From NCBI GenBank assembly GCA_030141605.1, contig JAQGDQ010000146.1, forward strand, positions 69,933 to 131,932: DNA of 62,000 nt, in the 5' to 3' direction. Position numbers and translations under genes: made by a program. Each line of letters begins with the position of its first letter. Position 1 is the stretch's first letter. Source of the stretch: Tubiluchus corallicola. Lineage: Eukaryota > Priapulida > Priapulimorpha > Priapulimorphida > Tubiluchidae. The notes below the pieces were generated by a model. It ran no database searches, had not been told where the DNA came from, and saw only the letters and a program-made list of their open reading frames with translations. Of this stretch, positions 46,706 to 58,017 are shown piece after piece.

Positions 46706-47545
46706 CGTATGTTCCTGGAAGTCCTTGAATACCTTGTGGCCCAGGTGGGCCAGGTAAACCTGGCGGGCCTGCATGCCCGGGTGCACCCGGTTCACCGGGG
46801 TGACCTTTCTCACCTTTATCCCCCTTTCCACCTGGATTACCAGGAAAACCAGGTACACCATCACTACCTTCTTTACCTGGTATTCCATCTATGCCTGGTG
46901 CACCATCTGCACCAGGTGTGCCATCAGCTCCTGGTGGACCAATCTTGCCTTGAGGCCCAGGAGCACCATCTTTTCCTGGAACACCTGGTATGCCAGATTC
47001 ACCTTGTTTGCCAGCTATACCAGGCTGTCCTGGCTTTCCACTAATTCCTGGCAGTCCGGGTTTTCCGGGATCACCTTTATCACCAGGATGCCCTTTTTGC
47101 CCAGGACTTCCCTTTTTTCCATCTTTGCCAGGCATGCCTTGAATACCTGGTGTTCCTGGATGTCCCGCTATACCTGGTCTGCCAGGATTGCCTTGGTGTC
47201 CCCGTATGCCTGGTTTGCCTGGTTCGCCATCTTTGCCCTTCTGTCCAGGCACCCCCTGTACTCCTTGAGATCCATACCTTCCGTCTGCACCAGGCACCCC
47301 TGGAGCTCCTGGTTCTCCTTTATGTCCCTTTGTACCTGGTGAACCAGGACGTCCTTCTTTTCCATCATGACCATTCAGGCCAGGTGTTCCAGGTTCGCCA
47401 ACTGGGCCTGCAACACCAGGGCGTCCTGGCAGGCCAGAATATCCAGGATGACCTTTATCTCCTTTTGGTCCTCTTGACCCAGGATCTCCTTTAATTCCCC
47501 TACGACCTCGCCTTCCTGGTGGGCCTGGTGGGCAAGTGTAGCATC
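46706..47545 (-). CDS. Collagen-like gene A, exon 5: 91 uninterrupted Gly-X-Y triplets
   Basis: Exon of 840 nt between ACATTTAG and G/GTGAGTG, phase 1 at both ends. It opens CYTCPPGPPGRRGRRG and then holds 91 consecutive Gly-X-Y triplets without a break, rich in GKP, GDK, GEP and KGD/KGE pairs that stabilise triple helices. The product should trimerise and be secreted to the extracellular matrix. Upstream exons 1-4 (55536 down to 49102) join in frame, all phase 1, giving about 445 residues. If the donor is not used, the frame ends ECFCHNYGQCSVFFY at 46656, a short Cys-containing tail. Fibrillar-type short exons are absent, unlike vertebrate collagens. The exact collagen class cannot be assigned. 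Confidence 0.9.
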
Positions 47546-48997
47546 CTAAATGTGCAATCAAGCATTTATTGTGGCTATTAGATTACTCACTTGTGATTAA
47601 CTCTGTAAAGCTGTTCACTTCACCATGATGATGTTCTCGTTAAGGTAATACCATACTAAACTATGACATTTACTCATTATGAGATAAACAATGCGTACTA
47701 AATTTTCTCAAATTTTGATTATATGGCAATTGTAAACACGTATTTATAATCTGCTAACAGCTAGCTTACTATTACCATCATTTCAGCGTAGTTTTTTTTA
47801 TACTGCCTTGATCATCATATCATGGAGCGTGGGCCACCAGGCATTCATTTCCCAAAAAATATTTCAGTACTAGACATGATCAATTTTTCTATGGTTAAAT
47901 GTTGTTTCAATAGGCAAAATTCTTTGACCGTCGACAATGGCATGATCCTGCCTTCAATTAGATGCTTTTAGTAGTTTCTTTCTTACTTTAATACTTTTCT
48001 TTCTGACAGTACACCACAAGTTGTTGGTTAGAGTGAATGTTTAAAATGAAAATAGCTAGAGTTTTGGTTATCAACATCAAGCTGATTTTCGATTTGTTTG
48101 TCAATGTAACGTTATTTTTGTTTTTTTAACTAGTAACTTTAATTTGTTTCTAATTCAACTTTTTAATACCGCTTTTTCATGAATTTTGTATATTTTATTT
48201 TACTGACGGGTGCATTCCTTCAGTTCACTTTATATGTAGTTTTAATAATGAGCCTCTCTGCACAGCTGATGAAATTCGTGAGGAACGAACCTTCTTATGA
48301 AAAATAAAGAATTGTTGAGACTTAAGGGGCATTCTGACTTCCTGCAAACAAAGTTTGCTCATAAACTCATAACGACAACCTACACCACTCGCGGCACACC
48401 CACTACACTGCACTAGACAATCCACAACCGACCACACCCCAAGGGACAAACCATACCACCACACACCTATCCATACCATCGTGGCTAGCACCGATAGTGA
48501 TGACAATGATGGCGACGACAACAAAAACAACCGCATAGTGTAGCCACACAAAACGTTTTGCACAAAGCTGAAAACCTGTGCAATGAAAAATGTATTAGAC
48601 CCATACGCGAATGATCAATAATGTGCCCATCTTCTACATAGCCTTTGCTTACTGCTCCAGCAGTGATGGTCATGTAAGCTAACTCTTAGCAAATATAAAT
48701 ACTTAGCAATACCCTATTTCAAAAATACTTTCCACACCCAAAATATTTCTAATGTATAAAATACACAAATTAGTAATCGACTAGGAATCAATTTTAGTTC
48801 TTTTAAATCGGTAACCAGAAAAGTATGGAATTGAATTATCACCATTCAATAGAAGAGGTTTAATTAACTAGAGATAAAATTTCCGATCGAATTAGTAATC
48901 ATAATCAATAATCAATAAAAGCAGACAAAATCCTACAACTTTATCCTGTCGCAGTTCTGCCACTCCTGCTTCTTATTACTCTCACTGCTGTGGAAAG

Positions 48998-48998
48998 A

Positions 48999-49058
<60 letters not shown>
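48998..49058. repeat. (GA)n microsatellite
   Basis: Pure GA array 44 bp from exon 4 of gene A, in the intron toward exon 5. Confidence 0.95.
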
Positions 49059-49059
<1 letters not shown>

Positions 49060-49101
49060 GTTAGCTAATTATAAAGTCAGCAGCTATAAAGCATAACTTA
49101 C

Positions 49102-49152
49102 TGTATCTGCGTCCGTATCTGCCACGTCGGTACCCGTCTTCTTCTTCTGAAT
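49102..49152 (-). CDS. Collagen-like gene A, exon 4
   Basis: 51 nt, acceptor GGTTTCAG, donor ACA/GTAAGT, phase 1-1. Encodes SEEEDGYRRGRYGRRY: an acidic cluster, then Arg pairs that could serve as a proprotein-convertase site just before the CYTC/collagen exon. It joins in frame to exons 3 and 5. Confidence 0.65.
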
Positions 49153-50199
49153 CTGAAACCAGTTATTATGATAAATTATAAAATAATTCCATGACGTTGA
49201 CACTCGTTCGAGACCCTCTCCCTCACCAACAACAGTTTTAAGAACGACAAAGGCATGATTATCTTGCAGATATTAGTAATGTCAACCCACCAAAGAGCCG
49301 CTTGACAGAGAATTTAATTAGTATAGACCTGGCTCTAAATGTTTTGGATGTCAGTAAGGTAAGGCGAAGTAAGGTAAGGTAAATACTTTAAAACCGTAAT
49401 ATCAAAACAATCAGTCACAGAGAAAGAAAATAACAAGTTTAGTGTAGGGGTGGAAGATGGCCTTCTTAGTGAGCCACCCTTCTAATTCAACATAAGTAAT
49501 ATACACAATATAAGTAATAATAATGTATAAGTAATACATTTAAAGTAAGAGGAAATTTAATTACCAATAAAACAGAATGAAAAAATAAGAAACTGCTTTC
49601 TGTTTTGTATTGCTTAATTATGTAGTAATAATAAAAATTAATGTTAAAATTTAGCAATGCTTTCTAAATTAAACCTGAAACCCACCAGTGTCTAATGATC
49701 GTTTCCTATACCCAGTGAGTTATATAAATGTCAAACTAAATATACATGGAGTATATAAACTAACCAACCCAGCAAAATATAATTTTGCACAGAATACTAC
49801 AACGATAACCCACACCACACCACCCACACCACGTCATATACACCACACACCACCCACACTACATCTCCTGCAACACATTACGCATTCACCAATGGTACTA
49901 CTAACTCTTAGCGGATACAATAGCAGAGCTAACATAATGGAAAAAATAGACCTACCCAAAAAATTGCAAGAAAACCTTTTTTTATGTTTTCTTGCAGTAT
50001 TTGGTTCAGAAAATACCATGTCCAAATCAGGCCAAAATCAGAGCACTGCATAGGGCTTAATTATGACGTCAAAAAAAGATGGCCACCATTTGACCACAAT
50101 GAATGGGTATTTAGTCTACCAGAATGATTCAAAAGCACGAAACGTTGCATAGTGCTAGAGTTCATCTACTATTATATTAATATTCTTGGTATCTTAATA

Positions 50200-50790
50200 T
50201 ATATATATATAAGATTCGAGGCTACAGCCCGGACGAGGGCACCATTTGAGGCGATCTATATATCAAACGAAAGGTCTCGATCTAGTGTCGTGCCATTGAT
50301 GGTTTATTTTTCGAATCGGGCCCACCGGGAGGAGGGGGAGGCGAAAAACCTCCAAAAATGGCCCTTTTTCGGCCGTTTTTTGCAAAAGTTATACGGCTGA
50401 GATGTAGAGAACGGGAACGGGCCGAGGGGGGTGCTGGGTATGGATAGATAGCTCGTTCAGCGGTGGGTGTAGTAGGCATATTTAGAATTCCCGAGAGGGC
50501 CAGGGCGCCCCGCAACGGGTGTTTTCCCGGACCCAACTCGCGATTTTTTCGAAATTTTTGACCAAACAGCATGCGGGAAAAACGTTCTAGCGGCGCCCGG
50601 TGGGACTCTCGGAAGGAGATATATAGCTCTTTACAAAGAGGAAGGACAGGGCTACACGATGATGTGGGATATATTTTAGGGCAGGTCCACCGAGAGGAGT
50701 ATCAACGAGTTAGTTAGGAGTTCTATTTTCGGCAATTTTCACTTAGAAAACTGCTGACGCAAAGGCATTGTTGTGACGTCATCCATTGTA
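50200..50790. repeat. GC-rich dispersed repeat in a gene A intron
   Basis: A GC-rich block in otherwise AT-rich DNA. It begins beside an (AT)n run and includes GAATCGGGCCCACCGG, CGGGCCGAGGGGGG and GGCGCCCGGTGGG. Part (50250-50328) is found inverted at 3269-3345. No transposase or RT frame was seen. Confidence 0.65.
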
Positions 50791-51069
50791 CTCTGTCTAT
50801 AATCTTATAGCTTTAATTCAGCAAAAAGCTGCTACAGGCTTTGCGTTAGTTAAACAAACAGTAGACACGATGTTACGGGCTTTGTGTTATAAATGTGGAC
50901 TAGGTAGGATGTTCGCGTATTATTGATTACACTTGTATTTATACGCAAAATCTTTTGCGGGGCCTTTGCTATTTATTATATTATAGCACATAGTTTCAAA
51001 TTTGTGAAAAATGTTTGGAATGGTTTTGTTGTAATGCTGTGCTGTTGGTGCTTGTGCTATAGGTGTTAT

Positions 51070-51950
51070 CATCGTTGCCACCATCATCATCATCATGTGT
51101 TGTGGTGCGGTGTGGTGTTATGGTGTGGTGCAGTGCGGTGTGATGTGGTATGGTGTGGTGCAGTGTGGTGTGATGTGGTGGAGTCGTATGGTGTGGTTGG
51201 TGTGGTGTGGTATGTGGGTCGTGCGGTGTGCTGCAGTGGTATGTTGTGGTACGGTGTGGTGTGATGTGGTGGAGTGGTATGGTGTGGGTGGTGTGGTGTG
51301 CAGGTGGGTGAGTGGTGTGGTGCAGTGTGGTGTTATGGTGTGGTGCTGTGCGGTGTGATGTGGTGGAGTATTATGGTGTGGGTGGTGTGGTGTGGTGTGT
51401 GGGTGGTGCGGTGCAGTGGTATGGTGTGGTGCAGTGTGGTGTGATGTGGTGGAGTCGTATGGTGTGGGTGGTGTAGTGTGGTGTGTGGGTGGTGCGGTGT
51501 GCTGCAGCGGTATGGTGTGGTGCGGTGTGGTGTGTAGGTTGGTGGGTGGTGTGGTGCAGTGTGGTGTTATGGTGTGGTGTGGTGCTGTGCGGTGTGGTGC
51601 AGTGTGGTGTTATGGTGTGGTGCTGTGCGGTGTGATGTGGTGGAGTATTATGGTGTGGGTGGTGTGGTGTGGTGTGTGGGTGGTGCAGTGGTATGGTGTG
51701 GTGCAGTGTGGTGTGATGTGGTGGAGTGGTATGGTGTGGGTGGTGTGGTGTGTAGGTGGTATGGTGGTATGGTGTGGTGCGGTGTGGTGGTATTGTGTGG
51801 TGCAGTGTGGTGCGACGAGGTGGAGTGGTATGGTGTGGTGCAGTGTGGTGTTATGGTGTGGTGCTGTGCGGTGTGATGTGGTGGAGTGGTATGGTGTGGT
51901 GCAGTGTGGTGTGATGAGGTGGAGTGGTGTGGTGTGGGTTTTGTGTTGAT
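51070..51950. repeat. GTGGTGTGGTGC minisatellite
   Basis: About 880 bp of GGT/GTG words with strand asymmetry: G and T on the plus strand, and very little C or A. Larger blocks of about 190-240 bp repeat (for example GATGTGGTGGAGT-TATGGTGTGG), showing higher-order amplification. Confidence 0.9.
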
Positions 51951-52284
51951 TTGTGCACAAAATTCTTTTTGTGGGGTTTGGCTAGTTAAGGTTATTAATT
52001 TTGATTTTAGAGTCAATCGAAATTCGTCAATGAATTTTATTTACCTTATTTGTTAAGATCCGTTGAGTTGTGTTTGCAACCATCCAACTCTTCAAGTCTA
52101 GTTTTGTTTAGCTTTCTGTGGTTAAATAAATTTGTCTCTGCAGTTTAAACTAGGATAGAAACTTTAGGTTAAGTTAGGTGGTAGGTCTCTATGATTTGAG
52201 CGCGGCCAGCTGGCTAATACAGCTTTCTTGTTGATTCTGATTTGTTCAGTCTTGTTTTTTAGATTACTCAGCTTCCGCATCTAC

Positions 52285-52470
52285 CGGCATGGTTTACGCA
52301 TCAATGGGCACGGCTTACGCATCTATGGGCACGGCTTACGCATCTACGGGCACGGCTTACGCATCTACGGGCACGGCTTACGCATCTACGGGCACGGCTT
52401 ACGCATCTACGGGCACGGCTTACGCATCTATGGGCACGGCTTCCGCATCTACTAGCGCGGCTTCTGCAAC
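52285..52470. repeat. 21-bp minisatellite
   Basis: Eight or more copies of TACGCATCTACGGGCACGGCT-type units (also CATCTATGGG), fading into CGGCTTCTGC-type variants. Confidence 0.9.
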
Positions 52471-52489
52471 TATGAGCGAAGCTTCTACG

Positions 52490-53195
52490 GGCGCGGGTTC
52501 CACACAGATGAGCAAGGCTTCTACATTCCACAACTACGGGTGCGGTTTCCGCACAGACGAGCAAGGATTCTACATTCCACAACTACGGGCGCGGGTTCCG
52601 CACAGACGAGCCAGGCTCCTACATTCCACAACTACGGGTGCGGCTTCCGCACAGACGAGCAAGGCTTATACATTACACAACTACGGGTGCGGCTTCCGCA
52701 CAGACGAGCAAGGCTTATACATTACACAACTACGGGTGCGGCTTCCGCACAGACGAGCAAGGCTTCTACATTCCACAACTACGGGCGCGGCTTCCGCACA
52801 GACGAGCAAGGCTTATACATTACACAACTACGGGTGCGGCTTCCGCACAGGCGAGCAAGGCTTCTACATTACACAACTACGGGCGCGGCTACCGCACAGA
52901 CGAGCAAGGCTTCTACATTACACAACTACGGGTGCGGCTTCCGCACAGACGAGCAAGGCTTCTACATTCCACAACTACGGGTGCGGTTTCCGCACAGATG
53001 AGCAAGGCTTCTACGTTCCACAACTACGGGTGCGGTTTCCGCACAGACGAGCAAGGCTTCTACATTCCACAACTACGGGCGCGGCTTCCGCACAGACGAG
53101 CAAGGCTTCTACATTCCACAACTACGGGCGCGGCTTCCGCATAGACGAGCAAGGCTTATACATTCCACAACTACGGGCGCGGTTTCCGCATCTAC
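52490..53195. repeat. 49-bp minisatellite, about 14 copies
   Basis: Unit of 49 bp containing TTCCGCACAGACGAGCAAGG and CTACATTCCACAACTACGGG. Copies vary at few positions (ATTCCA/ATTACA, GGGTGC/GGGCGC). It is contiguous with no spacers. The array lies in the intron between exons 3 and 4 of gene A, about 80 bp from exon 3. Confidence 0.95.
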
Positions 53196-53273
53196 CAGCG
53201 CGAACCGACTGTGTTCTCCTGACCATTTGGCCAAACTATCAACAATAATTCAACTTAGCTTTAGTATACTTAC

Positions 53274-53354
53274 AATGACGAATATCTAAGGCTTCCGGAA
53301 TCTCAAAATCACCTTCATCAAAATCTACATTTGCAGGAATCCGTTCTGGCATAC
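53274..53354 (-). CDS. Collagen-like gene A, exon 3
   Basis: 81 nt between TTGACACACAG and T/GTAAGT, phase 1-1. Encodes MPERIPANVDFDEGDFEIPE then ALDIRH, an acidic segment without a recognised domain. In frame with exons 2 and 4. Confidence 0.65.
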
Positions 53355-53650
53355 CTGTGTGTCAAGTTCAGAATACAAATTTCGAAATTTGCGCTTTCAT
53401 CCTTATCAAAGTGTTACGTTTTCATTAATAAGAACTCTTAAGTAAAAAAACAAATACGTAGACTGCAAATATTTTTGCCATAATGCCTGGGACTCTAAAA
53501 TTACTAAAAAAAATATTACCTTTTTTGCCCCTTAAACGCAGCTCAGACTTTCAGAATAAAAAAAACATAAAAGCATTTCAAATTACCTTCAAGCTTTACA
53601 TAAACCCAAGAAAATGCTCTTCGTACATATATTCTACTTTAAATACTCAC

Positions 53651-53935
53651 CACTACTATTAGCTCTCATCAGTAGTAAAGGGCCTTCTTCCTCTAATAGT
53701 TCATTAAGGATCGTGAATATGATTTGCCTCATTTTTTCGGAGATATGCGGGTCTGCCTCTATAGGCGCAGAATCTTCGTTATTTTGTAAATCAGTTTGTG
53801 TAAAATCAGACGCTTCGCTCTGTGACAAATCTCTTTCATATTGCGTCACAGATGGAAATGCTTCGTTTTGCGTCACGAATGAGGCCGTTCCGCTCCGCAT
53901 TGATCCTGAGCTCTCCTCCGCTAATTCTGCATGGC
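53651..53935 (-). CDS. Collagen-like gene A, exon 2
   Basis: 285 nt between TTTTATTCAG and G/GTGAGT, phase 1-1. Encodes a Ser/Gln/Glu-rich region (QYERDLSQSEASDFTQTDLQ) followed by a probable amphipathic helix, ISEKMRQIIFTILNELLEEE. The helix could act in chain association before the collagen domain; that role is inference. One N-glycosylation-type sequon lies near the exon end (NSS). Confidence 0.7.
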
Positions 53936-54530
53936 CTGAATAAAAATAAACAGCGACTTCACTCTGTGACTTGAAACAAAGTATTATTTTTAAACATTAT
54001 AATTAAATAAGCGCGAATTTATCAGTCTCATTCATCACACTTATAATAATTTTATATAAGAATTACTAGTGGTTGATTAATTATAGAAGCTGCAGAAAAA
54101 CTGTGACTAGCAGGGCGTCTGAAGTGGAAATTTTCCCGGATGCCAGTTCAGCTACTAGACCAACTTGGTAGAGTTGGCTTGAATTCTCATTTTATTACTA
54201 CACAATCAGTCAGAATCAACTAGCAAGTTAACTTTTCGAGACATACAGATACATTTGGACTGAAATATATGTGCAGACCTGTCTAAGCTCACATACTTGC
54301 AGCGACTTGTCCAGGCAAGAGGAAATCCATTTACAACTGAACAAAAATTTGCAGATTTCGTTCCAGACACCTTTGGACAAAACCAAAGCCGCACACGCAC
54401 AGACATGCAGCCCATTAAGACTTTCACATAACACCTAGCCTAAATGCTCCTAATAGACATTTTCAGCCCGTCTTGCACACATAAATTAGTACAGATATAC
54501 ATAGACTCCATTAGATTAGCACGGACACTT

Positions 54531-54870
54531 ACATACGTAGTCAGACCAGGTCAAACATGTGCACGTGCAATCAATTTAGCATAAACACCTGTACATGCAA
54601 TCACATCAGCACAGACACATACATACGTAGTCAGACCAGGTCAAACATGTGCACATGCAATCAATTTAGCATAAACACCTGTATATGCAATCAGATCAGC
54701 ACAGACACATACATACGTAGTCAGACCAGGTCAAACATGTGCACATGCAATCAATTTAGCATAAACATGTGTACATGCAATCAGATCAGCACAGACACAT
54801 ACATACGTAGTCAGACCAGGTCAAACATGTGCACATGCAATCAATTCAGCATAAACGTACTCAACTCTGC
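54531..54870. repeat. 90-bp minisatellite, about 3.7 copies
   Basis: ACATACGTAG recurs at 54531, 54621, 54711 and 54801. Each unit has GTCAGACCAGGTCAAACATG and TGCAATCAATTTAGCATAAA. Because 90 is a multiple of three, one frame gives a regular 30-residue repeat, but no start or splice context supports expression. It lies in the first coding intron of gene A. Confidence 0.9.
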
Positions 54871-55425
54871 ACAGACACGTGCAGATGGACTCAGATCACC
54901 AACTCGTTCGGAAGGAACACAACTAAATGTGCATTTGCATCCTGACATACACAAGCAAGTAACGTCTTATTGGGTTAATTAAGCCCCCGTGTTTTCGGTT
55001 CTTCATTTGACACTATTTACCAGAATAGCCTTGTATAAAGTGCAGTCTTTTATGTAGTACTCGTCATACCAGATAGGTGGCGTTACTAACCATAGTTATC
55101 TGCGATAGTAGCAAGTAAGGTAACTGTTCGTAAATTACACCTTTCGACGAGACTGTAGCTAGCCACAACTGTAGCCTGTAGGCACCAAGAACTTAACCGA
55201 AATGACCCCCCTCCCCAACCGCCAAGATCAAATGTCGTACGTCCGTATAAAATTGGACAGCCAGGCCAAATACTGAGCACAAAACGTTTGAATGTTAGAC
55301 TATTGCCGTTAATTTGCAAAAAATGCGGGAAAGATTAAGTTTAATGCACGAATAGCTTAAGCTGACCACGTCTACACAATGATGAACCCTACGCAAGAGT
55401 ATAGGTTATGTACGATTCTACTAAC

Positions 55426-55536
55426 TTTCGTCAGGTACCGATGCAGACGAGCATAATAAAGCGATTCGAATCAAACTTGCTAACACGTGAAGGTGCTTCA
55501 TCATTGACGTAATAGAAAACTCCTGTACATTTACAC
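55426..55536 (-). CDS. Collagen-like gene A, exon 1 with signal peptide
   Basis: Acceptor TTGTTTACAG at 55537 shows an untranslated exon lies upstream. ATG at 55504 opens MMKHLHVLASLIRIALLCSS then ASVPDE: basic start, hydrophobic core, small residues at the cleavage region. Donor GAAA/GTTAGT at 55426, phase 1. A second in-frame ATG follows at once; the first is chosen by position. The layout parallels the signal-peptide exon of gene B at 24954. Confidence 0.7.
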
Positions 55537-56149
55537 CTGTAAACAAAAACATAAATGCGTATGAAATATGCTACTGACTTTACACGAAAGCAGGCAGGTA
55601 GAATCTGGCCACTAACCCATTAACTAAAATCAAAGGCGGTGTTCGTCCACTACTAGGTAACTGTCGCGGCGACTGCCAATACTGCTGAGCTGTTGCATTG
55701 GGGTTCCACTTGCCAGTAAACCAGCCACACGGCCTGCTGGAGCGTCATTAACATTTGCGTTGAAGGTCGCCCCGTTCTCTTACTTCTCAAATTGAGTCTA
55801 ACCCGCCGATGTCGCGAAAGTTACGTATAAATGTGATTTTGACGCAATCTGAAAACGAGCAAATAGAATTTGAGCACATTAGAGGCATAACCTGTTCGGA
55901 AAATTCCTTCAAAATATCAATGGTATGCCCGTTTTGCAGTAAGTTTTGAGGGAGGTTTAACAAGCAACATTCTTCTTGACGCTTGTTCGACCTCTTCGCT
56001 GTGTCATATTCTGGCAAAGTTTCACGATTTGGTTGACAGGCGTCGCCACCAGTACGCTGGGTGAGCAACGGCATTATGTACCAAGGGGTGAGAGAGTCGT
56101 GCAGTAGTAAGTTGCTCGTTTTCAGCGCTACAATAGATAGCAAGCCGCG

Positions 56150-56180
56150 TTTAGCCCCGCCCAACTTGATGACGTAACGC
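56150..56180 (-). promoter_or_regulatory. Possible promoter of collagen-like gene A
   Basis: On the minus strand, a CRE-like TTACGTCA (56177-56170) and an Sp1-type GGGCGGGGC (56162-56154) lie about 640 bp upstream of the signal-peptide exon. A GACGTAA core also occurs in both 5' blocks of gene B. No TSS or first exon donor was fixed. Confidence 0.35.
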
Positions 56181-56229
56181 ACACTCTCACCAACTCCATC
56201 GCTGTAAGTGCTTACAGCATGTAAATAAA

Positions 56230-56540
56230 TGGAAAATATGGAAAAATTTGGTACTAGTAAGTTTGGTACAGGTAAATTTCGTCTTAGTAAATTTGGCACG
56301 AGGAAATTTCGGTACCGGGAAAATTTTCTGCTGGGAATTTGTAGTACAGCAAAATTTTACCACTAGGAAAATTGGGTACAGGGAAAATGTGGTACTGGGA
56401 AGATTTAATACAGTACTGGCAAAGGTTGGCAAGCATCTTTGTTACAAGTAGGTCTGGTGCATGGCAAAATGGTACGGAACGTTTTTTGATAGGAAAGTTT
56501 AGTACTGGAAAAATTTAGCTGGTACTAGGAAAATATGGAA
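56230..56540. repeat. Degenerate 15-18-bp minisatellite (GGTACTAGGAAAATTT type)
   Basis: About 18 loosely repeated words such as GGTACTGGGAAGATTT and GGTACAGGGAAAATGT, strongly diverged. It begins about 50 bp upstream of the CRE/GC-box pair of gene A. Confidence 0.75.
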
Positions 56541-57628
56541 CAAGGAAAGTATCTTTTGTAAAATCTACAAAATGATCGCACGTTCAGAATCATATTAGAC
56601 ATTATGAATGATCAGTCTTAAAGACTTATATAAGCAATAAGGCAACATAAGTTAATTACTCCAGACAAAACAGTGAATAACAATTAAGAGGCCTGCCAAA
56701 TACTATTTTCAATCTTAATAAAGATTAATGCAATAGTAGCATTTAGCAATCTCTTGCAACAGCATAACAGCTTTAATTAAAAGAAATATGAAACTAATTA
56801 CCTTGAGACCGACAGCGTTTTTATTAATTTGACGACTCAGCTCATGCTATCTACCTAGCTGAGAGAGATTTTTTCATGTGGCAGATTTGTTTGTTTTTGG
56901 CTTGGAGAAACTGATGAATCTGACTGTCTCGAGTCTTCCAAGCACTATACGTCTACAGAAGTATCATTCAAGCACGATGTTTCACCACTGTTATGTCTCT
57001 GTACTACTGCTAAACAAATTTTAGTTGTAGAAATCTCGTATGGCTGGAGCATATAAAAATAATAATACAAATAATAATACCCATTTCACCTTAACTCTCG
57101 CAGTATATTTCAATGCAATTTCTGCCTGTTTGGGAGCCGCTTTCGTTGCGCAACTCAGATAAAGGAGGCGGCAATGCAAAGAGAGAGCTAATTGGCTGTC
57201 ACTAGGGGGACCCCCGTTGGTTGACTGACGTTTTGGGAAACTCATTTGTGATGCCCGATCTAGTGTCCAAGCTTGACTTTTTATTTTGAATGCCTGTGCA
57301 AGCCAAACAAACACTGTTTTATTTTACAATTATTATTTTTATTAATTAGATTGATTTCTAAATGTTAGCTAGTGATCTCAGCCCCATATAAGAGTTGTAA
57401 GTCTTTTGTGTGTGTTCCACATGGCATGTTAGCACATTAGAAGTTTTCCAACATTTCGTGATGTTCTTACACGGAACACCTATCTAAATATTATATATCA
57501 GTAACGACAGTACACGTTAGGGAAATAATAAAGGACCCATAACACGTGCTTTAGGAAAATCCGTGTTCGGCTCAACACATCTTTAATTTGATGGTTAATA
57601 AAAATCAATTTCTTTTGTGATGTGCACT
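56541..57628. other. Gene-poor spacer
   Basis: No supported gene. The ORF at 57021-57314 covers a GC-richer patch but carries no domain. Confidence 0.4.
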
Positions 57629-57637
57629 TTCCCTTAC

Positions 57638-57658
57638 CTGCTGGAAAGACTTATGCAA
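57638..57658 (-). other. Candidate 21-nt microexon, copy 1
   Basis: On the minus strand, TTATTTCTAG precedes and GTAAGG follows a 21-nt stretch. Phase 0 reading gives LHKSFQQ. It is part of a 59-bp segment duplicated at 57988-58046. Confidence 0.3.
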
Positions 57659-57996
57659 CTAGAAATAATAATCTAAAATGTTGGTGCCAATTGGTAAAAT
57701 GTCGGCAGTTACTGAAACGCGCCTTTGTATTTAAAGGACAAGAAAAGGGGTACCTGAAGTAGGTTTCAGAAAAATCGCCTTAAAATTATATTACTTTACA
57801 GCTATTTTATGCATATATCGTATTCGTGTTGAAAGGAATTTTCGTCTGTTTTCATTTTAAATCTCCCGCAATACTGTTCCGACGGCGCCATTACATGACG
57901 TCACTACGCCACGTAAATCAGGGGAAGAAAAGGCAATGTTAAATTATGACCCAAAAACTTTCCGTGCAAATCTATGTTACTTAGTATTTCACTTAC

Positions 57997-58017
57997 CTGC
58001 TGGAAAGACTTATGTAA
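57997..58017 (-). other. Candidate 21-nt microexon, copy 2
   Basis: Same layout as 57638-57658: AGTCTAG before, CAG/GTAAGT after. It has one base change, which is synonymous in phase 0 (again LHKSFQQ). Confidence 0.3.

Noticed and set aside
46640-47494. ORFs in other frames of the collagen exon
   Set aside because: The Gly-X-Y codon pattern keeps antisense and shifted frames open; only the Gly-X-Y frame has protein sense and splice borders.
51392-51949. Cys/Val/Gly-rich ORF
   Set aside because: Low-complexity GTGGT array.
52289-53248. 319-residue ORF with repeated blocks
   Set aside because: Arises from the 21-bp and 49-bp minisatellites; all three frames are open and it lies antisense in an intron of gene A.
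55787-56299. 170-residue ORF on the minus strand
   Set aside because: No recognised domain; it crosses the CRE/GC-box region that looks like a promoter, and its first part is minisatellite-derived.
57021-57314. 97-residue ORF
   Set aside because: No domain, no splice context, mixed composition; likely chance.
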